A stretch of DNA of 64,000 nucleotides, taken from the NCBI RefSeq assembly GCF_009883635.2, contig NZ_CP026115.2, positions 5,518,001 through 5,582,000 of the forward strand, written 5' to 3'. Both the position numbers and the translations under genes were made by a program. Source of the DNA: Pseudomonas putida (GTDB taxonomy: Bacteria; Pseudomonadota; Gammaproteobacteria; Pseudomonadales; Pseudomonadaceae). This document shows, piece after piece, positions 25,880 through 35,724 of this stretch (its first letter is position 1; the number at the start of each line of letters is the position of its first letter). The notes under the pieces were generated by a model. The model had not been told where the DNA came from. It saw only the letters and a list, made by a program, of their open reading frames with translations, and made no database searches.

Positions 25880-26857
25880 ATGTCTGTCTGCAAACGATGC
25901 AGCGTGGCGATGCTGCTCTGGGGCGCGCTGCAAGGCGCGCCCCAGGCGGCGCCCTTCACCGACGTGCTGGACCTGCCGGCCATGCCCAGTGCATTGGCCG
26001 CAGCCAGCGCGCTGCGGGATGTGACCCGGGCCGGTGAGCGCCTGGTGGCGGTGGGCCCGCGTGGGCACATCCTGTACTCCGACGACCATGGCGCGCACTG
26101 GCAGCAGGCTCAGGTGCCGGTGAGCGCCGACCTCAATGCCGTCAGTTTCCCCTCCGCCGAGCACGGCTGGGCGGTGGGCAACGACGGCGTGGTGCTGTAC
26201 AGCCGCGACGGCGGCCAGCACTGGGAAAAGCAGCTCGATGGCCGTGAACTGGCCGATGGCACCGACAGCACCTTGCTCGATGTGTGGTTCAGCGATGACC
26301 AGCACGGCTATGCCGTGGGCCTGTTCAACCTACTGCTGCGCACCGAGGACGGTGGCCAGCACTGGCTACCGTGGCAGGCGCACAGCGACAACCCGCAAGG
26401 CCTGCACCTGACCAGCCTGGCGCCAGTCGGTGACGCGCTGTACATCACTGGCGAGCAAGGCCTGCTGCTCAAGCTGGATGCCGCCAGTCAACGCTTCGAG
26501 CAGGTTCCCACGCCGTATGCCGGCACCTTGTTCGGTGCCGTCGGCAAACCCGGCCTGCTGCTGATCTACGGCTTGCGTGGCAATGCCTACCGCAGCACCG
26601 ATGGCGGCCAGCAATGGCAACCGGTCAGCAGTGGGGTCAAGACCAGCCTCACGGCGGCCAGCCTTGGCGCAGGCGGCGATGTCTGGCTGGCCAGCCAGGC
26701 CGGCGACCTGCTGCTCAGCCGCGACGGCGGCGCCAGCTTCAGCCCGCAGCCACAAGCCACACGTGGCCCGGTGACCGCACTGGCCAACGACGCCGGTACC
26801 GGCCTGGTACTGGTGGGCGAGCGGGGCGTGCGTACCTTCGACGAGAGAAGACCCTGA
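25880..26857 (+). CDS. YCF48-like beta-propeller protein
   Basis: A 325-residue exported protein with repeated BNR/YCF48 units (ILYSDDHGAHWQQ, VLYSRDGGQHWEK, LLRTEDGGQHWLP, AYRSTDGGQQWQP, LLLSRDGGASFSP), giving a six- or seven-bladed propeller. A hydrophobic N-terminal segment (CSVAMLLWGALQGAPQAA) is a signal peptide. The start at 25880 has AGAGG upstream; longer readings overlap the DUF1329 gene. Such proteins are commonly co-encoded with MMPL/RND transporters, perhaps as assembly factors. Confidence 0.86.
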   Translation: MSVCKRCSVAMLLWGALQGAPQAAPFTDVLDLPAMPSALAAASALRDVTRAGERLVAVGPRGHILYSDDHGAHWQQAQVPVSADLNAVSFPSAEHGWAVGNDGVVLYSRDGGQHWEKQLDGRELADGTDSTLLDVWFSDDQHGYAVGLFNLLLRTEDGGQHWLPWQAHSDNPQGLHLTSLAPVGDALYITGEQGLLLKLDAASQRFEQVPTPYAGTLFGAVGKPGLLLIYGLRGNAYRSTDGGQQWQPVSSGVKTSLTAASLGAGGDVWLASQAGDLLLSRDGGASFSPQPQATRGPVTALANDAGTGLVLVGERGVRTFDERRP

Positions 26858-29322
26858 TGGCCGATATCCGCCAAGACCCACTGCCGGTGATCCATAACCT
26901 CGCCGACTTCGACCGCCGTTCGGGCAATCGCCTGGAACGCCTGGTGTTCAACCACCGCCTGGCCTTCGTGCTGTGCATGCTGCTGACCACCCTGGTGCTC
27001 GGCTACATGGCACTGACCCGCCTTGAACTGCGCCCCAGCTTCGAGAAAATGTTGCCGCAGAGCCACCCCTACATCCAGAACTACCTGGCAAACCGCCAGT
27101 CGCTGCGCGGCCTTGGCAACTCGGTGCGGGTGGTGGTGCAGAACACCCGCGGCGACATCTTCGACCCCGACTACCTGCAGACACTGCGCCAGATCAACGA
27201 CGAGCTGTTTCTCAGTGACGGTGTCGACCGCGCCTGGATGAAGTCGCTGTGGAGCCCGGCGGTGCGCTGGACCGAGGTCACCGAAGAAGGCTTCCAGGGC
27301 GGCCCGGTGATGCCTGACAGCTACCAGGGCGGCGCCGCCGACATCGAGCAGCTACGCCAGAACATCGAGCGCGCCAATATCGTCGGCAGCCTGGTGGCCC
27401 GCGACTTCAAGTCGAGCATGCTGATCGTGCCACTGCTGGACCAGGATTCGGCCACTGGCAAAGGCATCGACTACCACGCCTTCTCGCAAAAGCTCGAACA
27501 GCTGCGCAACCAGTACCAGGCCAGCGGCCAGTACCAGATCCACGTGATCGGCTTCGCCAAGCTGATGGGCGACCTGATCGACGGGCTGATCGAGGTAATG
27601 GCGTTCTTTGCTCTGGCCGTGCTCACCAGCCTGGTGATCATCTACCTGTACACCCGCTGCGTGCGCAGCACCTTGCTGGTGGTGCTGTGTTCGCTGATCG
27701 CGGTGGTCTGGCAGCTGGGCATCGTCGCCTGGCTGGGCTATGCCATCGACCCGTACTCGATCCTGGTGCCGTTCCTGATCTTCGCCATCGGCGTCTCCCA
27801 CGCCGCGCAGAAGATGAACGGCATCCTCCAGGACATCGGCCGCGGTACCCACCGGCAGATCGCCGCACGCTACACCTTCCGCCGCCTGTTCGTGGCCGGG
27901 GTCACCGCGCTGCTGGCGGACGCGGTGGGCTTTGCCGTGCTGATGCTGATCGATATCCCGGTGATCCAGGACCTGGCCATCACCGCCAGCATCGGCGTGG
28001 CGGTGCTGATTTTCACCTCGCTGCTGCTGATGCCGGTGGCGCTGTCGTATGTCGGCGTGGGCCGCAAGGCTGCCGAGCGCGCCTTGTACATCGATGCCCG
28101 TGCGGCGCAGCACCGTGGCTTTGGCCGCTTGTGGGACCTGCTCGACCGCTTCACCGAACGCAAGTGGGCCACGGGCGCCTTGCTGGTGGCCGTGGTCCTT
28201 GCCGCCGTCGGTGTGTGGGGCAGCCTGCAGTTGAAGATCGGCGACCTCGACAGCGGTGCCCCGGAGCTGCGCGCCGACTCGCGCTACAACCGCGACAACG
28301 CCTTCATCACCGGCCACTACGCGCTGAGCAGCGACACCTTCGCGGTGATGGTCAAGACGCCCCCGGAAGGCTGCCTGCGCTACCAGACGCTGGTGCTGGC
28401 CGACCGCCTGGCCTGGGAGCTGCAACAGCTGCCCGGGGTACAGACCACGTTGTCGCTGGCCAACGCAGTGCGCCAGATCACCGCCGGCACGTACGAAGGC
28501 AACCCGCGCCTGAACAGCCTGCAGCGCAACCAGGACGTGCTCAACTACGCGGCCCAGCAAGCCTCGGTCAACACCCCGGAGCTGTTCAACAACGACTGTT
28601 CGCTGATGCCGGTGATCGCCTATCTCAAGGACCACCGTGCCGACACCCTGGCGCAGGTTGCCGCCAGCGCCGAGCGCTTCGCCCAGGCCAACAGTGGCGA
28701 TGATCGCCAGTTCCTGCTGGCCGCCGGCAGCGCCGGTATCGAGGCCGCGACCAATATCGTCGTGCGCGAGGCCAACCACCGCATGCTGTTGCTGGTGTAC
28801 CTGGCGGTTACCGTGTTCTGCCTGTTCACCTTCCGCAGCTGGCGCGCCACCCTGGTGGCGATCCTGCCACTGATGCTCACCTCACTGCTGTGCGAAGCGC
28901 TGATGGTGGCCATGGGCATCGGCGTCAAGGTTGCCACCTTGCCGGTGATCGCCCTAGGTGTGGGCATTGGCGTCGACTACGCCTTGTACCTGCTCAGCGT
29001 GCAGCTTCATCACCAGCGTGCCGGCCTGCCGCTGGCCCAGGCCTACCAGAAGGCCGTGGCCTTCACCGGGCGCGTGGTCGGCCTGGTAGGCATCACCCTG
29101 GCCGCTGGCGTGGTCGGCTGGGCTTGGTCGCCGATCAAGTTCCAGGCCGACATGGGCCTGCTGCTGACCTTCATGTTCCTCTGGAACATGCTCGGCGCGC
29201 TGGTGCTGATCCCCGCGCTGTCGCACTTCCTCTTGCGCGGCCATGGCGCCCCGGCGGCAAGCCGGGCCCGTGCCGCGTCATGTTCGTCAACCCAAGAAAC
29301 CGAGTGTTCGCCTCATGTCTGA
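26857..29322 (+). CDS. RND/MMPL-family transporter
   Basis: An 821-residue inner-membrane protein with two MMPL halves. Helix 1 (about residues 32-52) precedes a large periplasmic domain; a bundle of five or six helices follows (DGLIEVMAFFALAVLTSLVIIYLY onward), then a second periplasmic domain and a second bundle containing GVGIGVDYALYLLS. It belongs to the single-component HpnN-like group that moves lipids or other hydrophobic molecules. The ATG overlaps the stop of the YCF48-like gene (TGATG), and the 3' end overlaps the next gene by 8 bp. Confidence 0.88.
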   Translation: MADIRQDPLPVIHNLADFDRRSGNRLERLVFNHRLAFVLCMLLTTLVLGYMALTRLELRPSFEKMLPQSHPYIQNYLANRQSLRGLGNSVRVVVQNTRGDIFDPDYLQTLRQINDELFLSDGVDRAWMKSLWSPAVRWTEVTEEGFQGGPVMPDSYQGGAADIEQLRQNIERANIVGSLVARDFKSSMLIVPLLDQDSATGKGIDYHAFSQKLEQLRNQYQASGQYQIHVIGFAKLMGDLIDGLIEVMAFFALAVLTSLVIIYLYTRCVRSTLLVVLCSLIAVVWQLGIVAWLGYAIDPYSILVPFLIFAIGVSHAAQKMNGILQDIGRGTHRQIAARYTFRRLFVAGVTALLADAVGFAVLMLIDIPVIQDLAITASIGVAVLIFTSLLLMPVALSYVGVGRKAAERALYIDARAAQHRGFGRLWDLLDRFTERKWATGALLVAVVLAAVGVWGSLQLKIGDLDSGAPELRADSRYNRDNAFITGHYALSSDTFAVMVKTPPEGCLRYQTLVLADRLAWELQQLPGVQTTLSLANAVRQITAGTYEGNPRLNSLQRNQDVLNYAAQQASVNTPELFNNDCSLMPVIAYLKDHRADTLAQVAASAERFAQANSGDDRQFLLAAGSAGIEAATNIVVREANHRMLLLVYLAVTVFCLFTFRSWRATLVAILPLMLTSLLCEALMVAMGIGVKVATLPVIALGVGIGVDYALYLLSVQLHHQRAGLPLAQAYQKAVAFTGRVVGLVGITLAAGVVGWAWSPIKFQADMGLLLTFMFLWNMLGALVLIPALSHFLLRGHGAPAASRARAASCSSTQETECSPHV

Positions 29323-31084
29323 TTACCTTCCGCCACTGCGCGACATGGATTTCCTGTTCAACGAAGTGTTCGATATCCCGGCCTGGTGGGCGCAGACCCC
29401 GGCGCTGGCCGAGCAGGTCGATGCCGACACCGCCCGGGCCGTGCTCGAACAGGCCGGCAAGCTGATTGCCGACGTGGTGGCGCCGCTCAACCGCAGCGGT
29501 GACGAACAGGGTTGCCGTTGGGATAACGGCCGCGTAAGCACCCCTGATGGCTTTGCCGACGCCTACCGGGCGTTCGCCGAAGATGGCTGGGTGGGTGTGG
29601 CCGGCGCCCCGGAATATGGCGGCATGGGCATGCCAAAAGTGATCGGCGCCCAGCTCGAAGAGATGCTCAACGCGGCCAACCTGTCGTTCGGCTTGTACCC
29701 GATGCTCACCGCAGGCGCCTGCCTGTCACTGCTCAACCACGCCAGCGAACCGCTCAAGGCGCGTTACCTGCCACCCATGTATGAAGGCCGCTGGACGGGC
29801 TCGATGTGCCTGACCGAGCCGCACTGCGGTACCGATCTGGGCTTGCTGCGCACCCGCGCCGAACCGTCGGCCGATGGCCGTTACCGGGTCAGCGGCACCA
29901 AAATATTCATCACCGGCGGGGAGCAGGACCTGACCGAGAACATCATCCATCTGGTGCTGGCCCGTCTGCCGGACGCACCCGCCGGTGCAAAGGGCATTTC
30001 CCTGTTTCTGGTGCCGAAAGTGCTGGTCGACGATGATGGCGCGCTGGGCGAGGCCAATGCCGTCAGTTGTGGCTCGATCGAGCACAAGATGGGCATCAAG
30101 GCCTCGGCCACCTGCGTGATGAACTTCGACGGCGCCATCGGTTACCTGGTCGGCGAACCGAACAAGGGCCTCAATGCCATGTTCACCATGATGAACTATG
30201 AGCGCCTGGGCGTGGGTATCCAGGGCCTGGCCCTGGGCGAGCGTTCCTACCAGAACGCCATCGCCTATGCCCGCGACCGTCAGCAAGGCCGCGCCCCGAC
30301 CGGCGCCGAGGCGCCCGGGCAGGCCGCCGACCCGATCGTCGTGCACCCGGATGTGCGGCGCATGCTGCTGACCATGAAGGCCCTGAACGAAGGCGGGCGG
30401 GCATTTTCCACCTACGTGGCGCTGCAACTGGACCTGGCCAGGTACAGCGAGGATGCCGGCGCACGTCGCCTGGCCGAGGCCAGGGTGGCCTTGCTGACCC
30501 CGCTGGCCAAGGCCTTCCTCACCGACATGGGCCTGGAAACCACCGTGCATGGCCAGCAGGTGTTCGGCGGGCATGGCTACATCCGTGAATGGGGCCAGGA
30601 ACAGCTGATTCGCGATTGCCGCATTACCCAGATCTACGAAGGCGCCAACGGCATCCAGGCCCTCGACCTGGTGGGGCGCAAGCTGCTGGGCGATGGTGGC
30701 CAGGCGTACCGCCTGCTGTCGACAGAGATCCGCATCTTCGCCGAGGCGCAGACAGCCGAGTTCGGTACGCCGCTGCTGGCGGCGGTGAATGAACTCGATG
30801 ACCTGACGGCCTGGGTCCTCGACCGTGGCCAGGGCAACCCCCAGGAGATTGGCGCTGCGTCGGTGGAATACCTGCATGCATTCGGCTACACGCTGTATGC
30901 CTACCTGTGGGCACGCATGGCCGAAGTCGCCCTGAAAACAGTGCAACCCGAGCCGTTCCACCAGAGCAAGCTGGCCACCGCGCGCTTCTACTTTGCGCGC
31001 CTGCTGCCGCGCACCCACTCGCTGAATGCCAGCGTCAAGGCGGGTAGCCACAGCCTTTACCTGCTCGATGCCGACCTGCTGTGA
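29315..31084 (+). CDS. Acyl-CoA dehydrogenase
   Basis: A 589-residue flavoprotein of the long ACAD group with an extra C-terminal domain. CLTEPHCGTDLGLLRTRAE and GTKIFITGGEQDL are the substrate/FAD motifs, and GGHGYIREWGQEQLIRDCRITQIYEGANGIQALDLVGR (around 410-450) is the FAD-binding and catalytic C-terminal segment. It oxidises an acyl-CoA to a 2-enoyl-CoA. The start MSDYLPPLRDMDF at 29315 is the family start and overlaps the RND gene by 8 bp. Confidence 0.92.
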   Translation: MSDYLPPLRDMDFLFNEVFDIPAWWAQTPALAEQVDADTARAVLEQAGKLIADVVAPLNRSGDEQGCRWDNGRVSTPDGFADAYRAFAEDGWVGVAGAPEYGGMGMPKVIGAQLEEMLNAANLSFGLYPMLTAGACLSLLNHASEPLKARYLPPMYEGRWTGSMCLTEPHCGTDLGLLRTRAEPSADGRYRVSGTKIFITGGEQDLTENIIHLVLARLPDAPAGAKGISLFLVPKVLVDDDGALGEANAVSCGSIEHKMGIKASATCVMNFDGAIGYLVGEPNKGLNAMFTMMNYERLGVGIQGLALGERSYQNAIAYARDRQQGRAPTGAEAPGQAADPIVVHPDVRRMLLTMKALNEGGRAFSTYVALQLDLARYSEDAGARRLAEARVALLTPLAKAFLTDMGLETTVHGQQVFGGHGYIREWGQEQLIRDCRITQIYEGANGIQALDLVGRKLLGDGGQAYRLLSTEIRIFAEAQTAEFGTPLLAAVNELDDLTAWVLDRGQGNPQEIGAASVEYLHAFGYTLYAYLWARMAEVALKTVQPEPFHQSKLATARFYFARLLPRTHSLNASVKAGSHSLYLLDADLL

Positions 31085-31095
31085 AGGATGCCGCG

Positions 31096-32742
31096 ATGAC
31101 CACCACCCGTATCATGCCGGCCGCCGAACAGGCCTATGGCTACCCGCTGCTGATCAAGCGCCTGCTGTTGTCAGGCGTGCGCTACCAGCCAAACCAGGAA
31201 ATCGTCTACGCCGACAAGCTGCGCTACAGCTACACGACGCTGATCGAACGCATCCAGCGCCTGGCCAATGTGCTCACCGAGGCCGGGGTCAGGCCAGGCG
31301 ACACCGTCGCCTTGCTCGACTGGGACAGCCACCGCGCCCTGGAATGCTTCTTCGCCGTGCCGATGCTTGGCGCTGTACTGCACACCGTCAACGTGCGGCT
31401 GTCCGCCGAGCAGGTCCGCTACACCATGAACCATGCCGAAGACCGGCTGGTGCTGGTGCATGACGACTTTCTGCCGCTGATGGCGCAGCTGCGCGAGGAG
31501 CTGCCAACCGTGCAAGGCTTCATCCGCCTCAGCGATGGCGACTGTGAGCAGCCGACACTGCCCACGCTGGGTGAGTATGAGGCACTGCTGGGCGCGGCGG
31601 GTGCCAGTTTCGACTTCCCCGATTTCGACGAAAACTCCCTGGCGACGCTGTTCTACACCACCGGCACCACCGGCCACCCTAAGGGCGTGTACTTCAGCCA
31701 TCGCCAGCTGGTGCTGCACACCCTGGCCGAACAGGCGACCCTGGCTGCCTGCGGTGGCGAGCCGCTGTTGCGTGAAGGCGATGTGTACATGCCGATCACG
31801 CCGATGTTCCATGTTCATGCCTGGGGCGTGCCCTATGTGGCCACGGCGCTGGGCATCAAACAGGTGTATCCGGGGCGCTACGAGCCCAACCGCCTGGTGC
31901 GCCTGTATCGGGAGGAGGGCGTGACCTTCTCGCACTGTGTGCCGACCGTGCTGCAGATGATGCTCGACAGCGACGAGGGCCGGCGCACCGACCTGGTCGG
32001 CTGGAAGATGCTGCTCGGCGGCAGTGCGCTGACCGTAGGGCTGGCACAACGGGCCAGCCAGCGCGGCATCCGCGTGCACTGTGGATATGGCATGTCGGAA
32101 AGCTGCCCGCTGCTCAGTGTCACCCGCCTGAGTGCCCAGGACCTGGCGCTGCCCATGGCCGAGCAGGTGTCGCTGCGCATCAACGCCGGCGTGCCGATCG
32201 TGCTGGTGGACCTGCGCATCGTCGATGACGCAGGCGTTGACGTGCCGCACGATGGCGAACGCCTGGGTGAAGTGGTAGTGCGCGCACCCTGGTTGACCCA
32301 GGGCTACCTCAAGGAGCCGGAGCAAGGCGCTGCGCTGTGGCGCGGTGGCTGGCTGCACACCGGTGACCTGGCCTGCATCGATGCCGGTGGCGTGGTGCGC
32401 ATCCGCGACCGCATCAAGGATGTGATCAAGACCGGTGGCGAGTGGATCAGCTCGGTCGAACTGGAAAGCCTGATCAGCCAGCACCCGGCCATCGAGGCGG
32501 TGGCGGTGGTCGGCGTGCCGGACCCGCAGTGGGGCGAGCAGCCGCTGGCATTACTGGTGTGCCGAGACGGTCGGCAGCTGGATGCGGCGGCCTTGGCCGA
32601 GCACCTGCAGCCTTTTGTCGCCAGCGGCCAGCTGAACAAGTGGGCGATTCCGCGGCAGATACGCTGTGTCGGGCAAATCCCGAAAACCAGTGTGGGCAAG
32701 GTCGACAAGAAACTGATCCGGCAGTCCTTGCTCACGGAATAA
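31096..32742 (+). CDS. Fatty-acid-type acyl-CoA ligase (AlkK-like)
   Basis: A 548-residue AMP-forming ligase. The P-loop YTTGTTGHPKGV, A5 motif GYGMSESCPL, GWLHTGDLA and the catalytic lysine region KTSVGKVDKK are all intact. The sequence resembles medium-chain acyl-CoA synthetases of the AlkK type. AAGGA lies before the ATG at 31096. It closes the operon and would supply CoA thioesters to the adjacent dehydrogenase. Confidence 0.91.
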   Translation: MTTTRIMPAAEQAYGYPLLIKRLLLSGVRYQPNQEIVYADKLRYSYTTLIERIQRLANVLTEAGVRPGDTVALLDWDSHRALECFFAVPMLGAVLHTVNVRLSAEQVRYTMNHAEDRLVLVHDDFLPLMAQLREELPTVQGFIRLSDGDCEQPTLPTLGEYEALLGAAGASFDFPDFDENSLATLFYTTGTTGHPKGVYFSHRQLVLHTLAEQATLAACGGEPLLREGDVYMPITPMFHVHAWGVPYVATALGIKQVYPGRYEPNRLVRLYREEGVTFSHCVPTVLQMMLDSDEGRRTDLVGWKMLLGGSALTVGLAQRASQRGIRVHCGYGMSESCPLLSVTRLSAQDLALPMAEQVSLRINAGVPIVLVDLRIVDDAGVDVPHDGERLGEVVVRAPWLTQGYLKEPEQGAALWRGGWLHTGDLACIDAGGVVRIRDRIKDVIKTGGEWISSVELESLISQHPAIEAVAVVGVPDPQWGEQPLALLVCRDGRQLDAAALAEHLQPFVASGQLNKWAIPRQIRCVGQIPKTSVGKVDKKLIRQSLLTE

Positions 32743-32820
32743 CCTGCGCAAGAAAGCGGATGCAGCGGGGAGCGAGCGACGTTAAAGTGCGCTGAAACTG
32801 GTTTGCCTTAGGGAACTCAG

Positions 32821-33321
32821 ATGTCCAGCGCCTTTACCTTGATGCCGTCTGCGGTCGGCACCCTGACCCTGGTGGCACGCGGCGAGCGACTCGCCGCTGT
32901 GCTGTGGGAAGAGGAACGCGAGAACCGGGTGCGGCTCGGCGAGCTGCACCGCGATGACCAGCACCCGACGCTGCGCGAAACGGCCCGTCAGCTGGGCGAG
33001 TACTTTGCCGGCACCCGCCAGCGCTTCGAACTGGCCATGGATTTTGCCGGTACCGAGTTCCAGCGCCAGGTGTGGGCGGCCTTGCTGACCATTCCCTTCG
33101 GTGAGACCCGCAGCTACAGCGACATCGCCCGGCAGATTGGCAACCCCAGTGCCGTGCGGGCAGTGGGTGCAGCCAACGGGCGCAACCCGATCTCAATCAT
33201 TGCCCCGTGTCACCGGGTGATTGGCGCATCCGGCAGCCTGACCGGATTTGCCGGGGGCTTGGCAGCCAAGCAGTATCTACTGGCACTGGAAGGGCGGCAG
33301 AGCCTGGCCCTGGATCTTTGA
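32821..33321 (+). CDS. ogt: Methylated-DNA--protein-cysteine S-methyltransferase
   Basis: A 166-residue DNA repair protein that takes methyl groups from O6-methylguanine or O4-methylthymine. The active-site motif PCHRV (C130) and the helix-turn-helix [26 protein letters not shown] are intact. The length fits the Ogt type. It stands alone, 78 bp after the acyl-CoA ligase. Confidence 0.93.
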   Translation: MSSAFTLMPSAVGTLTLVARGERLAAVLWEEERENRVRLGELHRDDQHPTLRETARQLGEYFAGTRQRFELAMDFAGTEFQRQVWAALLTIPFGETRSYSDIARQIGNPSAVRAVGAANGRNPISIIAPCHRVIGASGSLTGFAGGLAAKQYLLALEGRQSLALDL

Positions 33322-33347
33322 GAGTCCTGTACCGGGCTGTTCGCGGT

Positions 33348-33590
33348 TCAGCTGAGCCAGCTCACCAGCAGGCAGACGACCAGCGCTAGCACCGACCCTG
33401 CCATCAGTGTGTACAGGCGTTGTGCACGCCGTGCATGTGGCCTTACCTCGCGCAGGTATTCGCCCGGCGTCGGTGCATCGGGCCGGTGCCGCAATCCCTC
33501 GGCAATTTCAGCCAGCTGGCCCTGGATCAGCAGGCCGACCACGTAGTAGGTGAAGGCAAAACTGAACAGCGTCGACAGCAGGAACTTCAT
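33348..33590 (-). CDS. Hypothetical two-helix membrane protein
   Basis: An 80-residue protein with a hydrophobic N-terminal helix (LLSTLFSFAFTYYVVGLLI), a charged middle and a C-terminal helix (LMAGSVLALVVCLLVSWL). The start overlaps the nitrilase stop by 4 bp (ATGA), so the two are probably co-translated. No family is recognised. Confidence 0.68.
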   Translation of the reverse strand: MKFLLSTLFSFAFTYYVVGLLIQGQLAEIAEGLRHRPDAPTPGEYLREVRPHARRAQRLYTLMAGSVLALVVCLLVSWLS

Positions 33591-34330
33591 GCCTCAGCCA
33601 TCTTCAACGGCAGGCAGAGCGCGATGTTGCTGGCGGTATCCAGCAGGATCAGGCCTTCGGCCTTGTCATCCAGGGCAGCCAGCAGGTTGCCCTGGCTGTC
33701 CCAGGCTGCGGAGCCGCCGGCACCGATGAAGTTGTCGGCCGGCCCGACGCAGTTGGCCAGCAGCACCGGAATGCCCAAGGTGCGCGCCACCTCCGGGTAA
33801 TGCTCGTTGCCTTCGCGGATGCCTTTGGCGGTCTTGGCCACGCTGACCAGATACAGCTCGGCACCCAGCCCATGGGCCTGGTCGGCATGTTCGATGAACA
33901 TCGATTCATAGCAGATGGCCGGGGCGATTTGCAGCGCCCCCGATTCGAATACCAGGGGTTGGTCTCCAGGCGTGAAGAACGGCAGTTCATCGTCATGCAG
34001 GCGCTGCTTGGCATACGCCAGGGGCGGCAGGCCTGGGCGCAGGATGGGCATGCCAATGCGAATGCCGTCTGCGGTCGGCAGTGGCAGCCCAACGGCCACG
34101 CTGATTGCGAGTTGGTCACAAAGCGCCTGCAACGGCTCGAGCCGGGCAGAGGTCACCGGCAGGGCCACCTGGCGCGCCAAGGTTGGCTCGTAGCCGGTCA
34201 ACGACAGTTCCGGGAACACGACCAGCTCGGCACCCAGCGCCGCCGCTTGCTCGATGCAGCGCAGATGGCGGGCGAGGTTGCTCGCCAGGTCGCCTTTGCG
34301 CGACGCCAGTTGTACGGCACAGAGTTTCAT
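33587..34330 (-). CDS. Carbon-nitrogen hydrolase (nitrilase superfamily)
   Basis: A 247-residue enzyme with the Glu-Lys-Cys triad of the nitrilase superfamily visible in FPELSLTGYEP, AYAKQRLHDDE and PAICYESMF. It probably hydrolyses an amide (omega-amidase or similar); the substrate is unknown. The start MKLCAVQLASRKGD at 34330 is typical, with GGAAGGGA upstream. Confidence 0.86.
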   Translation of the reverse strand: MKLCAVQLASRKGDLASNLARHLRCIEQAAALGAELVVFPELSLTGYEPTLARQVALPVTSARLEPLQALCDQLAISVAVGLPLPTADGIRIGMPILRPGLPPLAYAKQRLHDDELPFFTPGDQPLVFESGALQIAPAICYESMFIEHADQAHGLGAELYLVSVAKTAKGIREGNEHYPEVARTLGIPVLLANCVGPADNFIGAGGSAAWDSQGNLLAALDDKAEGLILLDTASNIALCLPLKMAEA

Positions 34331-34408
34331 GGTGCGTCCCTTCCCTGGTACTGGTCGAATGGCCGAGCATACCCCCGACATACTCGCCAGTACCAGCAAT
34401 GGGTTGCC

Positions 34409-34924
34409 TCAAGACGTCGAATGGGGCCCGAACCGCTGGCGGAACCAGTCATCGAGCATGGCCTTTTCCGCGTACAGGCGGTCACTGCTGTGGGAGGCCC
34501 GCCCTGGGCGGCTCAGGTACATCTTGTCGCTGACCCGCTCCTGGGCCTGCTGGTCGGGCTTGCCGGGCTGGCGGAGGGTGTAGCTCAGGTCGATGGTCGG
34601 CCAGGTGATGTCGCGCATGAAGCGCACATCGTAGGCCTGGCTGTGCCACGGCTCGTATCGGCCGGCCAGGTCGATGTCGCGAATGTCGATGACCAGCTGC
34701 TGGTCGGGCTTCAGGTAGCGTTGGCCGAGTTTGTGCAGGTACTCGGTCAGGCTCTTCATCACGTAGGCGTCGGCCCCGCGTTCATAGCCAGGGCCATCGA
34801 GGCTGGCGTCGCGAAATTTTTCCGGGTGGTCGAAACGTACCTCGACCTGCGCAGGCGGAGTGCCTTGTGCCATGCTGTTGAATGACAGCGCCATGAGCAC
34901 GGCACACACTAGAGCGTTACGCAT
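34409..34924 (-). CDS. DUF3016 exported protein
   Basis: A 171-residue protein with a signal peptide (ending SMAQG). The conserved features VEVRFDHPEKFRDA, DIRDIDLAGRYEPW, DVRFMRDITWPTIDLSY and the C-terminal YAEKAMLDDWFRQRF mark DUF3016, a periplasmic family of unknown function. GGAGGT precedes the start. Confidence 0.85.
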   Translation of the reverse strand: MRNALVCAVLMALSFNSMAQGTPPAQVEVRFDHPEKFRDASLDGPGYERGADAYVMKSLTEYLHKLGQRYLKPDQQLVIDIRDIDLAGRYEPWHSQAYDVRFMRDITWPTIDLSYTLRQPGKPDQQAQERVSDKMYLSRPGRASHSSDRLYAEKAMLDDWFRQRFGPHSTS

Positions 34925-34998
34925 GATGCACCTCCGGGGTGGGCTGCGTGTCGCTCCATTTTACGCCGGCCGCCGCGCGCCAGCAGAGGAACATTGTA

Positions 34999-35724
34999 AT
35001 GAGCCGGTTTCGGCGGCTAGCCGCCAACAGCAAGGGGCGCGACCTGGCCGTGGGCGATATCCACGGGCATTTTCGGCGGCTTGAGCAGTGCCTGGACGCA
35101 GCAGGTTTCGACCCTGCCGTGGACCGGCTGTTCAGCGTCGGCGACCTGGTCGACCGCGGGCCGCACAGTGAAGAGTGCCTGGATTGGTTGGACCAGCCCT
35201 GGTTCCATGCCGTGCAGGGCAATCACGAGTCGCTGGCAATCACCTGCCTGTATGGCGGGCGCCTGGACCTGGAGATGTACCGCGCCGCAGGGGGTGGCTG
35301 GTTCATCGATATGCCCAGAGACCGGCAGGAGGTGTTTGTCGAACGGTTCCTGCAGCTGCCGATTGCCCTGGAAGTGCAAACGGAAGCCGGCCTGATCGGC
35401 TTGCTGCATGCCGACAGCCCGTTCAGCGAGTGGAATGCCTTGCGCGATAGCCTGCTGTTCGATGACGATGCGGGCGTTCGCGAGGTCTGCCAGTGGTCGC
35501 GTCAACGCCTGAAGGACGGCAACACCGAGAATGTGGCAGGCCTGCGCGCCTTGCTGGTAGGGCATACACCAGTGTTGCGGGCCAAGCAGCTGGGCAACGT
35601 CTGGCACCTGGATACCGGCGGCTGGGCCAGTGGCCATTTCAGCCTGATGGACCTCGCCAGCTTGCGCCTGGTCATCCCGGCAGCAGATGAATCAACAGCC
35701 CCACCGCCAGCACCATCAGCATGA
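34999..35724 (+). CDS. Metallophosphoesterase (PrpA-like serine/threonine phosphatase)
   Basis: A 241-residue PPP-type phosphatase with the complete motif series DLAVGDIHGHFRRL, GDLVDRGPHS, AVQGNHES and LLVGHTPVL. It resembles the PrpA/PphA phosphatases of enterobacteria. AGAGGA supports the start at 34999. The 3' end overlaps the convergent LysE gene by 53 bp. Confidence 0.88.
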   Translation: MSRFRRLAANSKGRDLAVGDIHGHFRRLEQCLDAAGFDPAVDRLFSVGDLVDRGPHSEECLDWLDQPWFHAVQGNHESLAITCLYGGRLDLEMYRAAGGGWFIDMPRDRQEVFVERFLQLPIALEVQTEAGLIGLLHADSPFSEWNALRDSLLFDDDAGVREVCQWSRQRLKDGNTENVAGLRALLVGHTPVLRAKQLGNVWHLDTGGWASGHFSLMDLASLRLVIPAADESTAPPPAPSA

